A DNA stretch of 34,091 bases from Bacteriovoracaceae bacterium (GCA_947500275.1 CANMSW010000001.1:1-34091); one strand, 5' to 3'. Shown: positions 16,801 through 25,248, numbered from the stretch's first letter. Program-made: numbers and translations. Notes: a model not told the origin generated them from the letters alone.

Positions 16801-17486
16801 CCCCGATCACCGACGACGCGCGTAAACGTCTCGATGTCATTCAGCGATTTATTGAGCTCGGAAGTGGCTTCAGCATTGCTTCTCACGATCTAGAGATGAG
16901 GGGCGGAGGCGACATTCTCGGTCCCGAACAGTCGGGACATATTGCGGCAGTCGGATACGAGCTTTATATGGAGCTCCTTGACGATGAAATTCGTAAGCTT
17001 CGCACCGAGGGAACCTCCCTTAGCAGTGAAGTTTCAAGTGCTCGTGACCCGGAAATAAAGGCTCCTTACCCGGCCTTTCTGCCCGAGGGGTATGTCCCAG
17101 AAGTACACCAAAGACTTGCGCTCTATCGCAGACTTTCTTCTGCAAGAACAGAAGGAGAGCTCCGAGACCTTGAGTCGGAGATGGAAGACCGCTTTGGACC
17201 TATAGGCGCAGAGGCGAAAAACCTTCTTTGGCTCATTCGCGTAAAACTACTTTTAAAAGCCCACGCCGTCGATATTTTGACAGTCGGCGAAGGCCGCGTA
17301 GTTTTGACAGCTGGTCCGGGAAGCCACTTCGATACCGACCGCGTCGTCGCGTTGATTTCCTCGGGATCTGGTGAATATCAGCTTACTCCTGATTCGAGAC
17401 TGATTGCCCGCGCTAATACCACGACCATCCATGAACTCCATTTTGATTTAGAGCGCCTTCTGGAAAAAGTGGCGCGGCGGAATTGA
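13848..17486 (+). CDS. mfd: Transcription-repair coupling factor Mfd
   Basis: Mfd removes stalled RNA polymerase from DNA damage and recruits UvrA. The protein has 1212 residues, a little longer than E. coli Mfd. The N-terminal third is the UvrB-like module, with GDILDIFPPG-type blocks near residues 195-210. The CarD-like RNA polymerase-interaction domain begins near residue 547 (VVHADHGVGRYRG). The translocase follows: Walker A GDVGYGKTE near 693-701, DEEQRFG near 795-801, LSATPIPRTL, and motif VI QIRGRVGRG near 963. The C-terminal regulatory domain is present. A basic Lys/Arg-rich linker at about 508-525 precedes the CarD-like domain. The gene is divergent from the second nuo operon and heads the cluster that ends with uvrA, its repair partner. 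Confidence 0.97.
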   Translation: MSATATVQNPFAQFMAACHASLESSLSGRAGAGISGATGIARALVLARLLRSANQKTESFRPAQWVCICPNDETLQDLHKDLIELISAFFEQKDAPRVLAFPDWDANPYTTASPSIRVRHARLAALAALLTPGPPLVLLTTPESFIRGTIPLQEFKSRAIHLKVGQEASDRDELLASLFACGYLQSDPVEDPGTFAFRGEILDIFPPGRLRPFRVEFFDNEVERIREFDPQTQRTEGGKSESLRGLSEIILYPAREVILDENTVPALRENLKAHADDLEIPRSVRDPIMAGISPALNPDHADAWVPFCWNKTESLFNHLQGNTHFTVVEPEACIESLQATRASYESACSRAPLQGLILPPLEKLYAFEPDQMALLSKRANLSLRGASTGQRSDSSFDLAGETPLVVANRLKAEGSSSSKNLVRHLLELGHKVYLFSRAGTSIDRLEKYLRDGEAPFRHVSNPFDGLLEGADSGSGVAEIFKGKITSGFVWSAAKVAILRDSDATGASEVSRKTRAARGRKKTPEEGGLSGAKNWSEIQALADLSTNDAVVHADHGVGRYRGLTRLALNGAPSDFLQIEYEAGDKLYVPVWRLNVIQKYAGTGESAPLDRLGSQNFLRQKDRARESAQALAVDLVRLYAERTLRPGIAFAPPDDSFERFELEFPFDETPDQMKAIEAVLDDLQSGRPMDRLVCGDVGYGKTEVAIRAAFHAVANGKQVGVLVPTTLLATQHESTFKSRLSASAIHVESITRFKSRTDQKRVLEETAAGKIDVLIGTHRVLSKDVRFKDLGLVIIDEEQRFGVEHKELLKTLRVNTHVLTLSATPIPRTLHLALSGLRDISLINTPPVDRLPIKTWVSRRNDEMIATAIRNELARGGQVFFLHNRVQTIKETTAQLARTIPEARFGMAHGQMSERDLESAMQSFLKKEKDVLVCTAIIESGLDIPSANTILVDRADHFGLAQLYQIRGRVGRGQVRAYAYLMTPEEAPITDDARKRLDVIQRFIELGSGFSIASHDLEMRGGGDILGPEQSGHIAAVGYELYMELLDDEIRKLRTEGTSLSSEVSSARDPEIKAPYPAFLPEGYVPEVHQRLALYRRLSSARTEGELRDLESEMEDRFGPIGAEAKNLLWLIRVKLLLKAHAVDILTVGEGRVVLTAGPGSHFDTDRVVALISSGSGEYQLTPDSRLIARANTTTIHELHFDLERLLEKVARRN

Positions 17487-17549
17487 TTGCTTCTTCAGAA
17501 CTTACTTTCCGCGGTTGCCTCTCTGGTGATCCGTGTTACTTTTTATATT

Positions 17550-18422
17550 ATGAAGATCAATCTCAAGCCATTTTGCCTAACGCTCGGTTTCAAAAATACG
17601 GCCATCCTTTTTTCGGCCTCTATTTTGGGAGGCCTGTTGATTGCGCCCGAGCAGCCGGCCAATGCAGCCACCGAGCTTGCGAAAGTTAACCAAACCGTAA
17701 TCACGGTCGAGGACTTCGAGAAGAAGTACAAAGAAAACCTCCGATTCTTTCAGCTAAAGGCGCCGACCAAGCAAGGGGTACTAGACGACCTCATCAAGCG
17801 CGAGCTTGGGATTCAGGAAGCGAAGAAACTCGGCATCGATAAAGACCCGGAAATTATCGATCGGATGAATACCGTCCTTTATCATGCGCTTCTCGAGAAA
17901 CGACTGAACAAAGATTTCGAGAAGATCGTGATCTCTGAGTCCGAAGCCAAAGATTACTATCAGAGGAACCCCGAGATCCGAACGTCCCACATTTTCGTGG
18001 CTCTTCGTCCGGACGCCTCTGCTGATGAACAAAAGAAAGCATTGGCTCGCATGACAGAGATCCGCGACACCCATCTCAAACCTGGAAAAATGAGCTTTGC
18101 TGAAATCGCCCAGCGTTTTTCAGACGGTGTGGCTGCTCCCGTAGGCGGGGATCTCGACTACAACACGCGCGACAAGCTAGACCCGGCCTTTTATGACGCC
18201 GCAGTGAAGCTCAAAACACCTGGTGCGACCAGTGGCATCGTACGCTCACAGTTTGGTTACCATATCATCCGTCTCACGGGTGTGCGCCCGTGGTCAGAAA
18301 CTGACCAAGCTCAAACCAAGCGCCTCGTTTACGACGAGAAGCGCAGCGGGATCTTTGAACAGTACATGGCCGACCTAAGAAAACAGGCCAAAGTTTCTGT
18401 TAACCAAACCGCCCTGAAATAA
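17550..18422 (+). CDS. Periplasmic parvulin-type peptidyl-prolyl isomerase (PpiC/SurA family)
   Basis: A 290-residue exported foldase. The ATG at 17550 is chosen because it yields a signal peptide: basic start, hydrophobic ILFSASILGGLLIA, and an ANA-A cleavage site near residue 38. The frame is open back to a TTG directly after the mfd stop, but that start would bury the signal. After an N-terminal helical chaperone part with a DLIKRELGIQEAKKLG helix comes a full parvulin domain (about residues 148-250), with TSHIFVAL, FAEIAQRFSDG, GGDLDY and FGYHIIRLTG. It probably acts on outer-membrane or secreted proteins in the periplasm. It is followed by a second member of the family, so the pair may share clients. 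Confidence 0.87.
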   Translation: MKINLKPFCLTLGFKNTAILFSASILGGLLIAPEQPANAATELAKVNQTVITVEDFEKKYKENLRFFQLKAPTKQGVLDDLIKRELGIQEAKKLGIDKDPEIIDRMNTVLYHALLEKRLNKDFEKIVISESEAKDYYQRNPEIRTSHIFVALRPDASADEQKKALARMTEIRDTHLKPGKMSFAEIAQRFSDGVAAPVGGDLDYNTRDKLDPAFYDAAVKLKTPGATSGIVRSQFGYHIIRLTGVRPWSETDQAQTKRLVYDEKRSGIFEQYMADLRKQAKVSVNQTALK

Positions 18423-18436
18423 CGCGCCACGGCAAC

Positions 18437-18469
18437 CGACTCGGCAGTGGGGGATCCCTTGCCGAGTCG
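18437..18469. promoter_or_regulatory. Perfect 10-bp stem hairpin between the two chaperone genes
   Basis: CGACTCGGCA (18437-18446) is perfectly complementary to TGCCGAGTCG (18460-18469), with a 13-base loop that contains GGGATCCC. No T-run follows on either strand, so it is not a simple rho-independent terminator. It could stabilise or process the mRNA, or tune expression between the two genes. It also overlaps a GTG at 18447 that might otherwise be taken as the start of the next gene. Confidence 0.55.
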
Positions 18470-18533
18470 ATTCAAGACTATGAATCTTACTGCCGAATTG
18501 CGAGTCTTCTGCGCCTGTGGGAGAACCAAGATC

Positions 18534-19610
18534 ATGCGCGCAACAGCTCAAGTTCAGGCACCTCGTCCCACCTTTCTTTCTCCGTATTTTCGAGTCGCTT
18601 ACTCAGGGCTCGCTGCACTCGGGCTCACTTTACCGAACGCCCTCTTACCGGCGATTGCGGCCGTAAGTGCCCCCATAGCCTCGTCGCCGGTCGTCTTGGA
18701 TCGTTTAGAGGCCACCGTAAATGGCGCTCTTCTTTTAAGGACCGACTTAGAAAGCTTCAGAAAATCTTGGGGGCTTCGCCAACAGCTCGACCCCTTATTC
18801 TCAGGAACTCCGCTCTCCCGACTCGGCCCATCCGCGGGCGACGCTCCGATCACTCAGTATCTTGTCGATGAGCGACTGATTCTCAATCTCTTCCCGGTGA
18901 CCGATTCGGAAGTGGATACAGAAATCAACACGATCCAGTCCAACAACCGGATGGATCGAAAAACTCTTCAGTCGGCATTGATGGAGCAAGGTTTCAAATT
19001 TGCAGATTATTTCGAACTGATCCGCGCAGGAATCGCCAAAAGAAATCTCATCGATCGCGAAATTCGGACAAAAGTCAGCATTTCCGACGATGACGTTAAG
19101 AATCAGTTTTACAATCAGTTTGCTAAAGCCTCCCAGGCTCCGCGCTCATTTCACGTGAAAATTATTACCGTCACCCCTTCTAATTACAAATCAGGCTCCG
19201 CAGCACGCGAAGTGATTGAACGCGCTAAGAGCCAAGTGACTGGAGGAGAGTCCTTCGAAGAGGTGGCGAAGTCGATGAGTGACGACTCGTCCGCCACAAA
19301 CGGGGGTGATCTTGGAGTTCTCACCGAAGACCAGATGTCCCCAGCTATTCGCGACGCTCTCAAGAAACTCAGAATCGGAGAGACCAGCGGGGTTCTAGGA
19401 GATCAGAAAAGTAGACTCTTCCTGTTGAAGCTTGTTGATATTGCTTCCTCAGAAACTGAGCGCTACAAGCAGATGAAGGAAGAAATCAGGAATCAATTGG
19501 CAGCATCTGAATATCAGAGACAAATTCAACTCTGGCTTGATCGCCAGCGACAGACGGCCTCCATCCATCTCCATGGCGAAAAATCAGAAAAAGAAGGCGC
19601 CCGCCAGTGA
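18534..19610 (+). CDS. surA: SurA-like periplasmic chaperone / peptidyl-prolyl isomerase
   Basis: A 358-residue protein with a likely N-terminal signal segment (hydrophobic VAYSGLAALGLTLPNALLPAIAAVSA). A SurA N-terminal domain starts at about residue 50 (LEATVNGALLLRTDLE, then YLVDERLILN). One parvulin domain follows: SFHVKIITV, FEEVAKSMSDDSS, GGDLGVLTEDQM and GETSGVLG. E. coli SurA has two parvulin domains; here there is one. The start at 18534 has GGGAGA upstream and gives the best signal peptide; GTG at 18447 and ATG at 18480 are alternatives in frame. The stop overlaps the GTG start of pdxA. The surA-pdxA adjacency is also known from E. coli, which supports the name. Confidence 0.75.
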   Translation: MRATAQVQAPRPTFLSPYFRVAYSGLAALGLTLPNALLPAIAAVSAPIASSPVVLDRLEATVNGALLLRTDLESFRKSWGLRQQLDPLFSGTPLSRLGPSAGDAPITQYLVDERLILNLFPVTDSEVDTEINTIQSNNRMDRKTLQSALMEQGFKFADYFELIRAGIAKRNLIDREIRTKVSISDDDVKNQFYNQFAKASQAPRSFHVKIITVTPSNYKSGSAAREVIERAKSQVTGGESFEEVAKSMSDDSSATNGGDLGVLTEDQMSPAIRDALKKLRIGETSGVLGDQKSRLFLLKLVDIASSETERYKQMKEEIRNQLAASEYQRQIQLWLDRQRQTASIHLHGEKSEKEGARQ

Positions 19611-20710
19611 GCGGGGTCATTCTCCTTACTCCGGGTGATCCGAGAGGAATAGGACCCGAAATTACTCTCAAAGCACTCAAGGCCCAAACGGCATCGGTTG
19701 GGCAGTTTACCATCGTCGTGATGGGTGCCGAAGCTCCATTCAAAAAACTGCGTGCGCAGTATGAACGCGTCACCGTGGATGACCTCCCCGAAATCGTCCG
19801 GTCGCGCCACCGCGTCCGGAGTACGAATCGATTTCTGTTGGTTCCTGCCCCTGTCGCAGTTCCCAAAGTGACACCCTTTAAGAATTCGCCCTGGCAGAAA
19901 CCAAAGAAATCCGTCCTCGGACCCTCCGCAAGCCTCGGCGGGTTCCAAGCGGGTTGGTCGGTCGAACTCGCCACTCGCCTCGTTCTCAGCGGAGTTGCCT
20001 CCGCACTCGTCACGGGCCCCATCCACAAGGAGCGGCTCCAAGCGGGCGGTTATCCATTTTCTGGCCACACGGATCTACTCGGGCACCTCTCGGGTGTGAA
20101 AACCAACACTATGATGCTCGCGAACGAAATTCTAAGGGTCGCGCTCGTCACGGTCCACACTGCCTTAGCGAACGTCCCAGGCCTCCTTTCCGAAAAAGAA
20201 ATCTTGCGAACGATTGAGCACACGACCCGCGGGCTGCAAGACCGCTGGGGAATTCGCCGCCCTAAAATCGCTATCACGGCCCTCAATCCTCATGCGGGGG
20301 AGGGTGGCCTCTTCGGGTCAGAGGAACAAAAAATCATCACCCCAGCGATAGAGAAGGCTCGAAAACTATTCCATGCAGAACTATCCGGACCGCATCCGGC
20401 TGACACGGTCTTCGCCCAGCAGCTGCAAAAAAAGAAATCTGCTCGTTGGGACGCTGTGATTTGTATGTACCACGACCAAGGGTTAATCCCGGTCAAGCTT
20501 CTTGATTTCCCGAAAACCGTGAATGTAACTTTAGGAATTCCGATGATCAGAACTTCCGTCGATCACGGGACAGCCTTTGATATTGTTGGAAAGAATAAAG
20601 CGGATCCCTCTAGCCTCATTTCAGCCATCAAAATGGCTGAGCAGATGGCCCGTCGACAAAAGAAGAAACCAGCATCTATTAACGAAAAAACGATAAAGAG
20701 CTTCAAATGA
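19607..20710 (+). CDS. pdxA: 4-hydroxythreonine-4-phosphate dehydrogenase PdxA
   Basis: PdxA oxidises 4-phosphohydroxy-L-threonine in the DXP-dependent branch of pyridoxal phosphate synthesis. The protein has 367 residues, about 35 more than usual. Family blocks are clear: GDPRGIGPEI near the start, TGPIHKE, and the three metal-binding histidines in SGHTDLL (H154), VHTALANVP (H184) and MYHDQGLIP (H289). ALNPHAGEGG, GPHPADTVF and the C-terminal SVDHGTAFDI are also present. The extra length includes a basic, Pro-rich stretch at about residues 66-104. The start is GTG at 19607, overlapping the surA stop as GTGA. Its stop overlaps the next gene as ATGA, so it should be translationally coupled on both sides. 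Confidence 0.95.
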   Translation: MSGVILLTPGDPRGIGPEITLKALKAQTASVGQFTIVVMGAEAPFKKLRAQYERVTVDDLPEIVRSRHRVRSTNRFLLVPAPVAVPKVTPFKNSPWQKPKKSVLGPSASLGGFQAGWSVELATRLVLSGVASALVTGPIHKERLQAGGYPFSGHTDLLGHLSGVKTNTMMLANEILRVALVTVHTALANVPGLLSEKEILRTIEHTTRGLQDRWGIRRPKIAITALNPHAGEGGLFGSEEQKIITPAIEKARKLFHAELSGPHPADTVFAQQLQKKKSARWDAVICMYHDQGLIPVKLLDFPKTVNVTLGIPMIRTSVDHGTAFDIVGKNKADPSSLISAIKMAEQMARRQKKKPASINEKTIKSFK

Positions 20711-22164
20711 TATTAAAACCATCGATCATCAATACTCAGATTTTTCGCGAATACGACATCCGCGGGATCGCGGAAAGAGACCTTTCAGCAGAGTTCGCAC
20801 GTTATTTGGGACTCACTTATGCGGAATTTCTTCGAGATCGCTGCGCAGCAACTCTTTCAAAGAAGGCTGGAAACCCTCTCGTTGCCGTCGGTCGCGACTG
20901 CCGCCTGAGCGGAGAAGAATACGCCGAAGCTCTAATCAGCGGACTACGTGCAGGCGGCCTCGACGTCGTCCGAATTGGGGTTTGTCCAACGCCGTTGACC
21001 TATTTCAGCGTCTTCCACTTGAACCTTGACGGGGCAATCATGGTGACGGGATCTCATAATCCCGCCAACTACAACGGCTTTAAAATTTGCGCCGGGAAAG
21101 ACACTCTCCATGGCGCCGATATACAAGACTTGCTCAGAAGAATGGAATCTGGATCTCCGGTCTCTCTTCAAACTCAGTTTGCTCAGGGGTCGATTCAAGA
21201 TCACGCGATTATTCCTGATTACATCCAATACGTCAGCGCGAACGCCGAAAAAGTGAAGAAGGCTAAAATCGTGCTCGATGCTGGAAACGGCACGGCAGGC
21301 ACGGTCGCACCAGAGCTTTTCCGAAAAATGGGGGCCGACGTTGTCGAACTTTACTGCGACCTCGATGGCCGATTCCCCAACCACCACCCGGACCCTACTG
21401 TTCCCGCTAACTTGAAGGCTCTGATTGCGGCGGTGCGCGAGCATAAAGCAGATTTTGGCGTCGCCTTTGATGGCGACTCTGACCGCATTGGTGTTGTAGA
21501 CGAAAACGGAAGAATCCTTTTTGGCGACGAGCTGATGGTTATTCTTTCGCGTGACCTTCTCGCGAGAAAGCCCGGTGCGACGATCATCTCGGAAGTGAAA
21601 TCCAGCCATCGTCTCTATCAAGACATCGCTGCGCGGGGTGGTAAGCCCATCATGTGGAAGACTGGCCACTCCCTCATTAAAAGCAAAATGAAGGAAACTA
21701 AGGCTGAGCTTGCGGGTGAGATGTCAGGGCATATCTTTTTCGCTGATCGGTGGTTTGGTTTCGATGATGCCATCTATGCCGCGACTCGCGTGTATGAGAT
21801 TTATTCGCGTGCTCAGTCCTCATTGTCATCATTGATTCAGGATTTGCCTCCGACTTTCTCCACTCCCGAAATTCGAGTCGAATGTGAAGAGGCGCTTAAG
21901 TTCAAACTCGTCGAGGCGACAAGGCTGCGGCTAGAGTCACTTGATTTTAAACCCAACACCATCGATGGGATCCGCATCGACACCAAAGACGGTTGGGGAC
22001 TGTTACGTGCGTCCAATACGCAGCCAGTTTTGGTCCTTCGATTTGAAGCAACTTCGGAAGGTCGACTTGCCGAACTCAGAACGCTGTTCGAACAAGAACT
22101 TCAATCTGCCGCTCTTGCGATCGGACACCCATCCATCCAAATGGAAGGGACGGCTAGTCATTGA
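20707..22164 (+). CDS. Phosphomannomutase/phosphoglucomutase (AlgC/ManB type)
   Basis: An alpha-D-phosphohexomutase of 485 residues that interconverts hexose-6-phosphate and hexose-1-phosphate for envelope polysaccharide or LPS precursors. All four functional loops are visible. FREYDIRG lies near the N terminus. The phosphoserine loop is TGSHNPANYNG, with S116. The metal loop is DGDSDR (D255, D257, D259). The sugar-binding loop is GEMSGHIFF. The C-terminal phosphate-binding loop is RASNTQP. The FREYDIRG start and the length favour the bifunctional PMM/PGM type over GlmM, whose family usually has an FGTDG start. The ATG overlaps the pdxA stop as ATGA. Which sugar it prefers cannot be read from sequence. 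Confidence 0.9.
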   Translation: MILKPSIINTQIFREYDIRGIAERDLSAEFARYLGLTYAEFLRDRCAATLSKKAGNPLVAVGRDCRLSGEEYAEALISGLRAGGLDVVRIGVCPTPLTYFSVFHLNLDGAIMVTGSHNPANYNGFKICAGKDTLHGADIQDLLRRMESGSPVSLQTQFAQGSIQDHAIIPDYIQYVSANAEKVKKAKIVLDAGNGTAGTVAPELFRKMGADVVELYCDLDGRFPNHHPDPTVPANLKALIAAVREHKADFGVAFDGDSDRIGVVDENGRILFGDELMVILSRDLLARKPGATIISEVKSSHRLYQDIAARGGKPIMWKTGHSLIKSKMKETKAELAGEMSGHIFFADRWFGFDDAIYAATRVYEIYSRAQSSLSSLIQDLPPTFSTPEIRVECEEALKFKLVEATRLRLESLDFKPNTIDGIRIDTKDGWGLLRASNTQPVLVLRFEATSEGRLAELRTLFEQELQSAALAIGHPSIQMEGTASH

Positions 22165-24821
22165 GCAAACAGACAGGCACTCCTTTACAAGAAAAACGGA
22201 GGGGCAAGGCGTCCCCGAAAGGCGCACTCTCGCCGTCTGCGCCTGATGAGGCGATCGTCGTCAAGCGGGCACAGGTCCATAACTTGAAGGATGTCACGAT
22301 ATCTCTTCCGCGCGACAAACTCGTGGTGCTGACGGGTCCTTCTGGGAGCGGGAAGTCTTCCCTCGCATTTGACACGATTTATGCTGAGGGGCAGCGCCGC
22401 TATGTGGAGAGCTTGTCGGCCTATGCTCGCCAGTTTCTTGAGCAGGTGGGTAAACCCGACGTCGAATCCATTGAGGGGCTAAGCCCCACGATCTCCATCG
22501 AACAAAGAACGACGAGCTATAACCCACGATCGACCGTTGGTACCGTCACTGAAGTTTATGATTACTTGCGACTGCTGTTCGCAAGGATCGGTAAGCCCTA
22601 CTGCTATAACTGCGGGAAGTTGATTCAATCGCAGACTCAACAACAGATTATTGATCAGATCTTATCGCTCGAAGAGGGGGCGAAGCTCGGTCTCATGGCG
22701 CCGATCGTCCGCGGGAGAAAAGGGGAGTACCAGAAGGAACTCCTTCAGCTCCGTCAGCGCGGCTTTGTCCGAGTAAGGATTGACGGGGAAACGCTAGACC
22801 TCTCTGACTCCATCTCGCTAGATCGAAATAAGAAACATGATATCGATGTGTATGTGGATCGGATCATTTTGAAGGGTGATCGGCAAACTCTCACAACACG
22901 CGTGACTGAGTCAGTCGAGCTCGCCCTGAAGCTCGCCGATGGACTCCTCGTGCTCGAGCAGCACCTTCTCAATGGGGAATCGCGCGAGACTCTGATGTCA
23001 GAGCGCTTTGCGTGTCCTGATTGCAACATTAGCTATCCGGCTCCAGAGCCTCGAACATTCTCATTCAACAGTCCAATGGGTGCTTGCTCCAAGTGCGACG
23101 GCTTGGGCACGGATCCCTCTTCTCGCGTGGAAGAAGCGGTCGTTCAATCAGACTCGGAATCGCCATCGTTTTACCGTGAAGTCACCCCTGATTCGCACCC
23201 ATGCTCGGACTGCTCAGGGGCGCGCCTAAGAAAAGAAAGCCTTCACATCCGCGTGTATGATCGGAATATTTCTGATCTCGGTCGGCTTTCTATATCGGAA
23301 CTGAGAGATTACTTTTCGTCCTTGAAGCTCAGTGAGCGTGAGAGCCTGATCGCAAGTCGAATCTTAAAGGAGATCATCGAGCGCCTGTCCTTCTTGATCG
23401 ACGTCGGCGTCCACTATCTATCACTCGGGCGCCCGGCTCAGACGCTTTCTGGCGGTGAAGCTCAGCGTATTCGCCTGGCCACTCAAATCGGATCCTCTCT
23501 AGTCGGAGTCATTTACGTCCTCGACGAGCCAAGCATTGGGCTTCATCAACGCGATAATGAGCGGCTCATCAAAACGCTGCTCCGCCTGCGGGACCTCGGT
23601 AATACCGTTCTTGTCGTCGAACACGATCGGGACACAATGGAGAATGCGGACCATATTGTTGACCTCGGACCTGGTGCAGGAACAAAGGGTGGGGAAGTCG
23701 TCGCCGAGGGGACCTTGGCGGAAATCCTCCGTGCGCGGGATAGCCTCACCGGAAAATACCTCCGAGGGGAATTGGAAATTTCCGTGCCGGCATCCCGTCG
23801 TCCTTGGTCTGCTGATCGGACGCTTAAAGTCATCGATGCGCACGCTAACAATCTAAAGTCGGTGACTGTCGACTTCCCGCTAGGAACTTTTATCTGCGTC
23901 ACGGGCGTTTCCGGAAGCGGTAAAAGTACCCTCGTATTGGACACTCTTTATCGGGGTCTACTCTCACACCTTTATAAGGTCGAAGTCGGTCCTTTAGGCG
24001 CAAAATCCATCGCGGGTCTCGATCATGTCGACAAAGTAATCGACATCGACCAGAGCCCGATAGGAAAGACTCCTCGCTCGAACCCAGCCACATATACGGG
24101 CATTTTCACTTTGATTCGTGATCTCTTTGCAAGCTTGCCCGAGAGCAAGGTGAGGGGGTTCACCCCAGGTCGCTATTCTTTCAACGTCAAGGGCGGAAGA
24201 TGCGAGGCCTGTGAAGGGGATGGTCTAACCCGTATCGAGATGCACTTTCTTCCCGACGTCTTCGTTCAGTGTGAAGCCTGCTCAGGACGCCGGTACAATC
24301 GCGACACCTTGGAGATTAAGTATAAAGGCAAGAGCATCGCAGACGTTTTAGAAATGTCCTCCGAGGACGCTCTCGAGTTTTTCGATGCGATTCCTTCAAT
24401 CAAAGCAAAACTCAAAGTCATGAACGAGGTCGGGCTCGGCTATGTTCGGCTCGGACAAAGCGCAACGACCCTTTCAGGAGGCGAGGCACAACGAATCAAG
24501 CTCGCAAAAGAGTTGTCTAGGAGAAGCACCGGCCGAACGGTCTACATCCTCGACGAGCCCTCCACAGGGCTTCATTTCGACGACGTCAGGAAGCTAGTGC
24601 AAATCCTTCAGTCACTCGTTGACCAAGGAAATACCGTCATCGTGATCGAGCACAATCTTGATATCATCAAGGTTGCAGACCACATCATCGATATTGGGCC
24701 AGAAGGCGGCAAAGCTGGGGGAACGGTCGTAGCCTCTGGATCGCCCGAAGAAATCGTTTCTCACCCGGCCAGCCATACCGGAAGATTTCTGAAACCTTAC
24801 CTTACGCGAAGAGCTCTCTAG
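22161..24821 (+). CDS. uvrA: Excinuclease ABC subunit A, lacking most of the insertion domain
   Basis: UvrA is the damage-sensing ATPase of nucleotide excision repair. The protein has 886 residues (E. coli 940). Walker A motifs lie at GPSGSGKSS (59-67) and GVSGSGKST (about 583-591). Two LSGGEAQRI signatures lie near 429 and 770. The first zinc site is C285, C288, C309 and C312; the second is in the GRCEACEGDG and CEACSGRRYN blocks. Between the first zinc site and the CSDCSGARLR block there are only about 36 residues where E. coli has about 100, so most of the insertion domain is missing. The N terminus carries a basic extension of about 25 residues. The start is TTG overlapping the previous stop as TTGA. 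Confidence 0.96.
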   Translation: MSKQTGTPLQEKRRGKASPKGALSPSAPDEAIVVKRAQVHNLKDVTISLPRDKLVVLTGPSGSGKSSLAFDTIYAEGQRRYVESLSAYARQFLEQVGKPDVESIEGLSPTISIEQRTTSYNPRSTVGTVTEVYDYLRLLFARIGKPYCYNCGKLIQSQTQQQIIDQILSLEEGAKLGLMAPIVRGRKGEYQKELLQLRQRGFVRVRIDGETLDLSDSISLDRNKKHDIDVYVDRIILKGDRQTLTTRVTESVELALKLADGLLVLEQHLLNGESRETLMSERFACPDCNISYPAPEPRTFSFNSPMGACSKCDGLGTDPSSRVEEAVVQSDSESPSFYREVTPDSHPCSDCSGARLRKESLHIRVYDRNISDLGRLSISELRDYFSSLKLSERESLIASRILKEIIERLSFLIDVGVHYLSLGRPAQTLSGGEAQRIRLATQIGSSLVGVIYVLDEPSIGLHQRDNERLIKTLLRLRDLGNTVLVVEHDRDTMENADHIVDLGPGAGTKGGEVVAEGTLAEILRARDSLTGKYLRGELEISVPASRRPWSADRTLKVIDAHANNLKSVTVDFPLGTFICVTGVSGSGKSTLVLDTLYRGLLSHLYKVEVGPLGAKSIAGLDHVDKVIDIDQSPIGKTPRSNPATYTGIFTLIRDLFASLPESKVRGFTPGRYSFNVKGGRCEACEGDGLTRIEMHFLPDVFVQCEACSGRRYNRDTLEIKYKGKSIADVLEMSSEDALEFFDAIPSIKAKLKVMNEVGLGYVRLGQSATTLSGGEAQRIKLAKELSRRSTGRTVYILDEPSTGLHFDDVRKLVQILQSLVDQGNTVIVIEHNLDIIKVADHIIDIGPEGGKAGGTVVASGSPEEIVSHPASHTGRFLKPYLTRRAL

Positions 24822-24835
24822 GCCCTTCGGCACAT

Positions 24836-24870
24836 AAAAAAAGCCCCGAGCTGATCTCTCAGCCCGGGGC
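24836..24870 (-). terminator. Rho-independent terminator after atpE
   Basis: On the minus strand GCCCCGGGCTGA pairs with TCAGCTCGGGGC (12 positions, one mismatch; 24843-24870), followed by seven Ts (24836-24842). It ends the minus-strand operon that finishes with atpE. No T-run follows on the plus strand, so it is at best a weak terminator for the convergent uvrA gene. Confidence 0.88.
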
Positions 24871-24893
24871 CCAAACTAACAAACAACCTAAAA

Positions 24894-25217
24894 TTAGGTG
24901 TTCGTGATTTTCAAGAATGCGATGACGAATGCCAAGAGAACAAGGGATTCGATCAGAGCGAGAGAAATGATCATTGGAGTGAAGAGTTTGTCCCCAGCTG
25001 CTGGGTTACGAGCAATCCCTTCGAGAGCTGCGGAAGCTGCTTTGCCTTGTGCCGAAGCTCCGCCGAAAACTGCCAAGCCGATTGCGATTGCAGCTGCAAT
25101 TGCACCGTAGCCGCCGCCGGTTGAAGTGGTCGCAGCAGCGACGCCTTCTTCAGCGAAAGCTACAGAGGACAGAGCTACAAAGCCCAAAACTGCCGACATC
25201 AAAATTTTACGAATCAT
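24894..25217 (-). CDS. atpE: F-type ATP synthase subunit c, with N-terminal signal-like sequence
   Basis: The ring-forming Fo subunit. The protein has 107 residues, where many c subunits have 70-85. The extra part is a signal-like N terminus: MIRK, a hydrophobic stretch and AFA-EE, with likely cleavage after A22. It is followed by a Gly/Thr linker and two helices. The polar loop is ARNP (R70-P72). The ion-binding Glu is E90 in LALIESLVLL. Q57 in the first helix and S91 next to the Glu are also present; these occur in sodium-binding rings but are not sufficient evidence of sodium use. Small-residue packing (GLAVFGGASAQG) replaces a strict GxGxG run. An AAGGAAG-type ribosome binding site precedes the ATG. 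Confidence 0.95.
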   Translation of the reverse strand: MIRKILMSAVLGFVALSSVAFAEEGVAAATTSTGGGYGAIAAAIAIGLAVFGGASAQGKAASAALEGIARNPAAGDKLFTPMIISLALIESLVLLAFVIAFLKITNT

Positions 25218-25248
25218 GGATTCTTCCTTTCCTTTCTTCTTTCACTAC

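Noticed and set aside
18447..18533. GTG start at 18447 for the SurA-like protein.
   Set aside because: The GTG is in the loop of a strong hairpin, and the added residues push the signal peptide inward. ATG 18534 has a better ribosome binding site and signal.
24836..24870. Bidirectional terminator also serving uvrA.
   Set aside because: On the plus strand the stem is followed by CCAAAC, not a T-run, so only the minus-strand call is supported.
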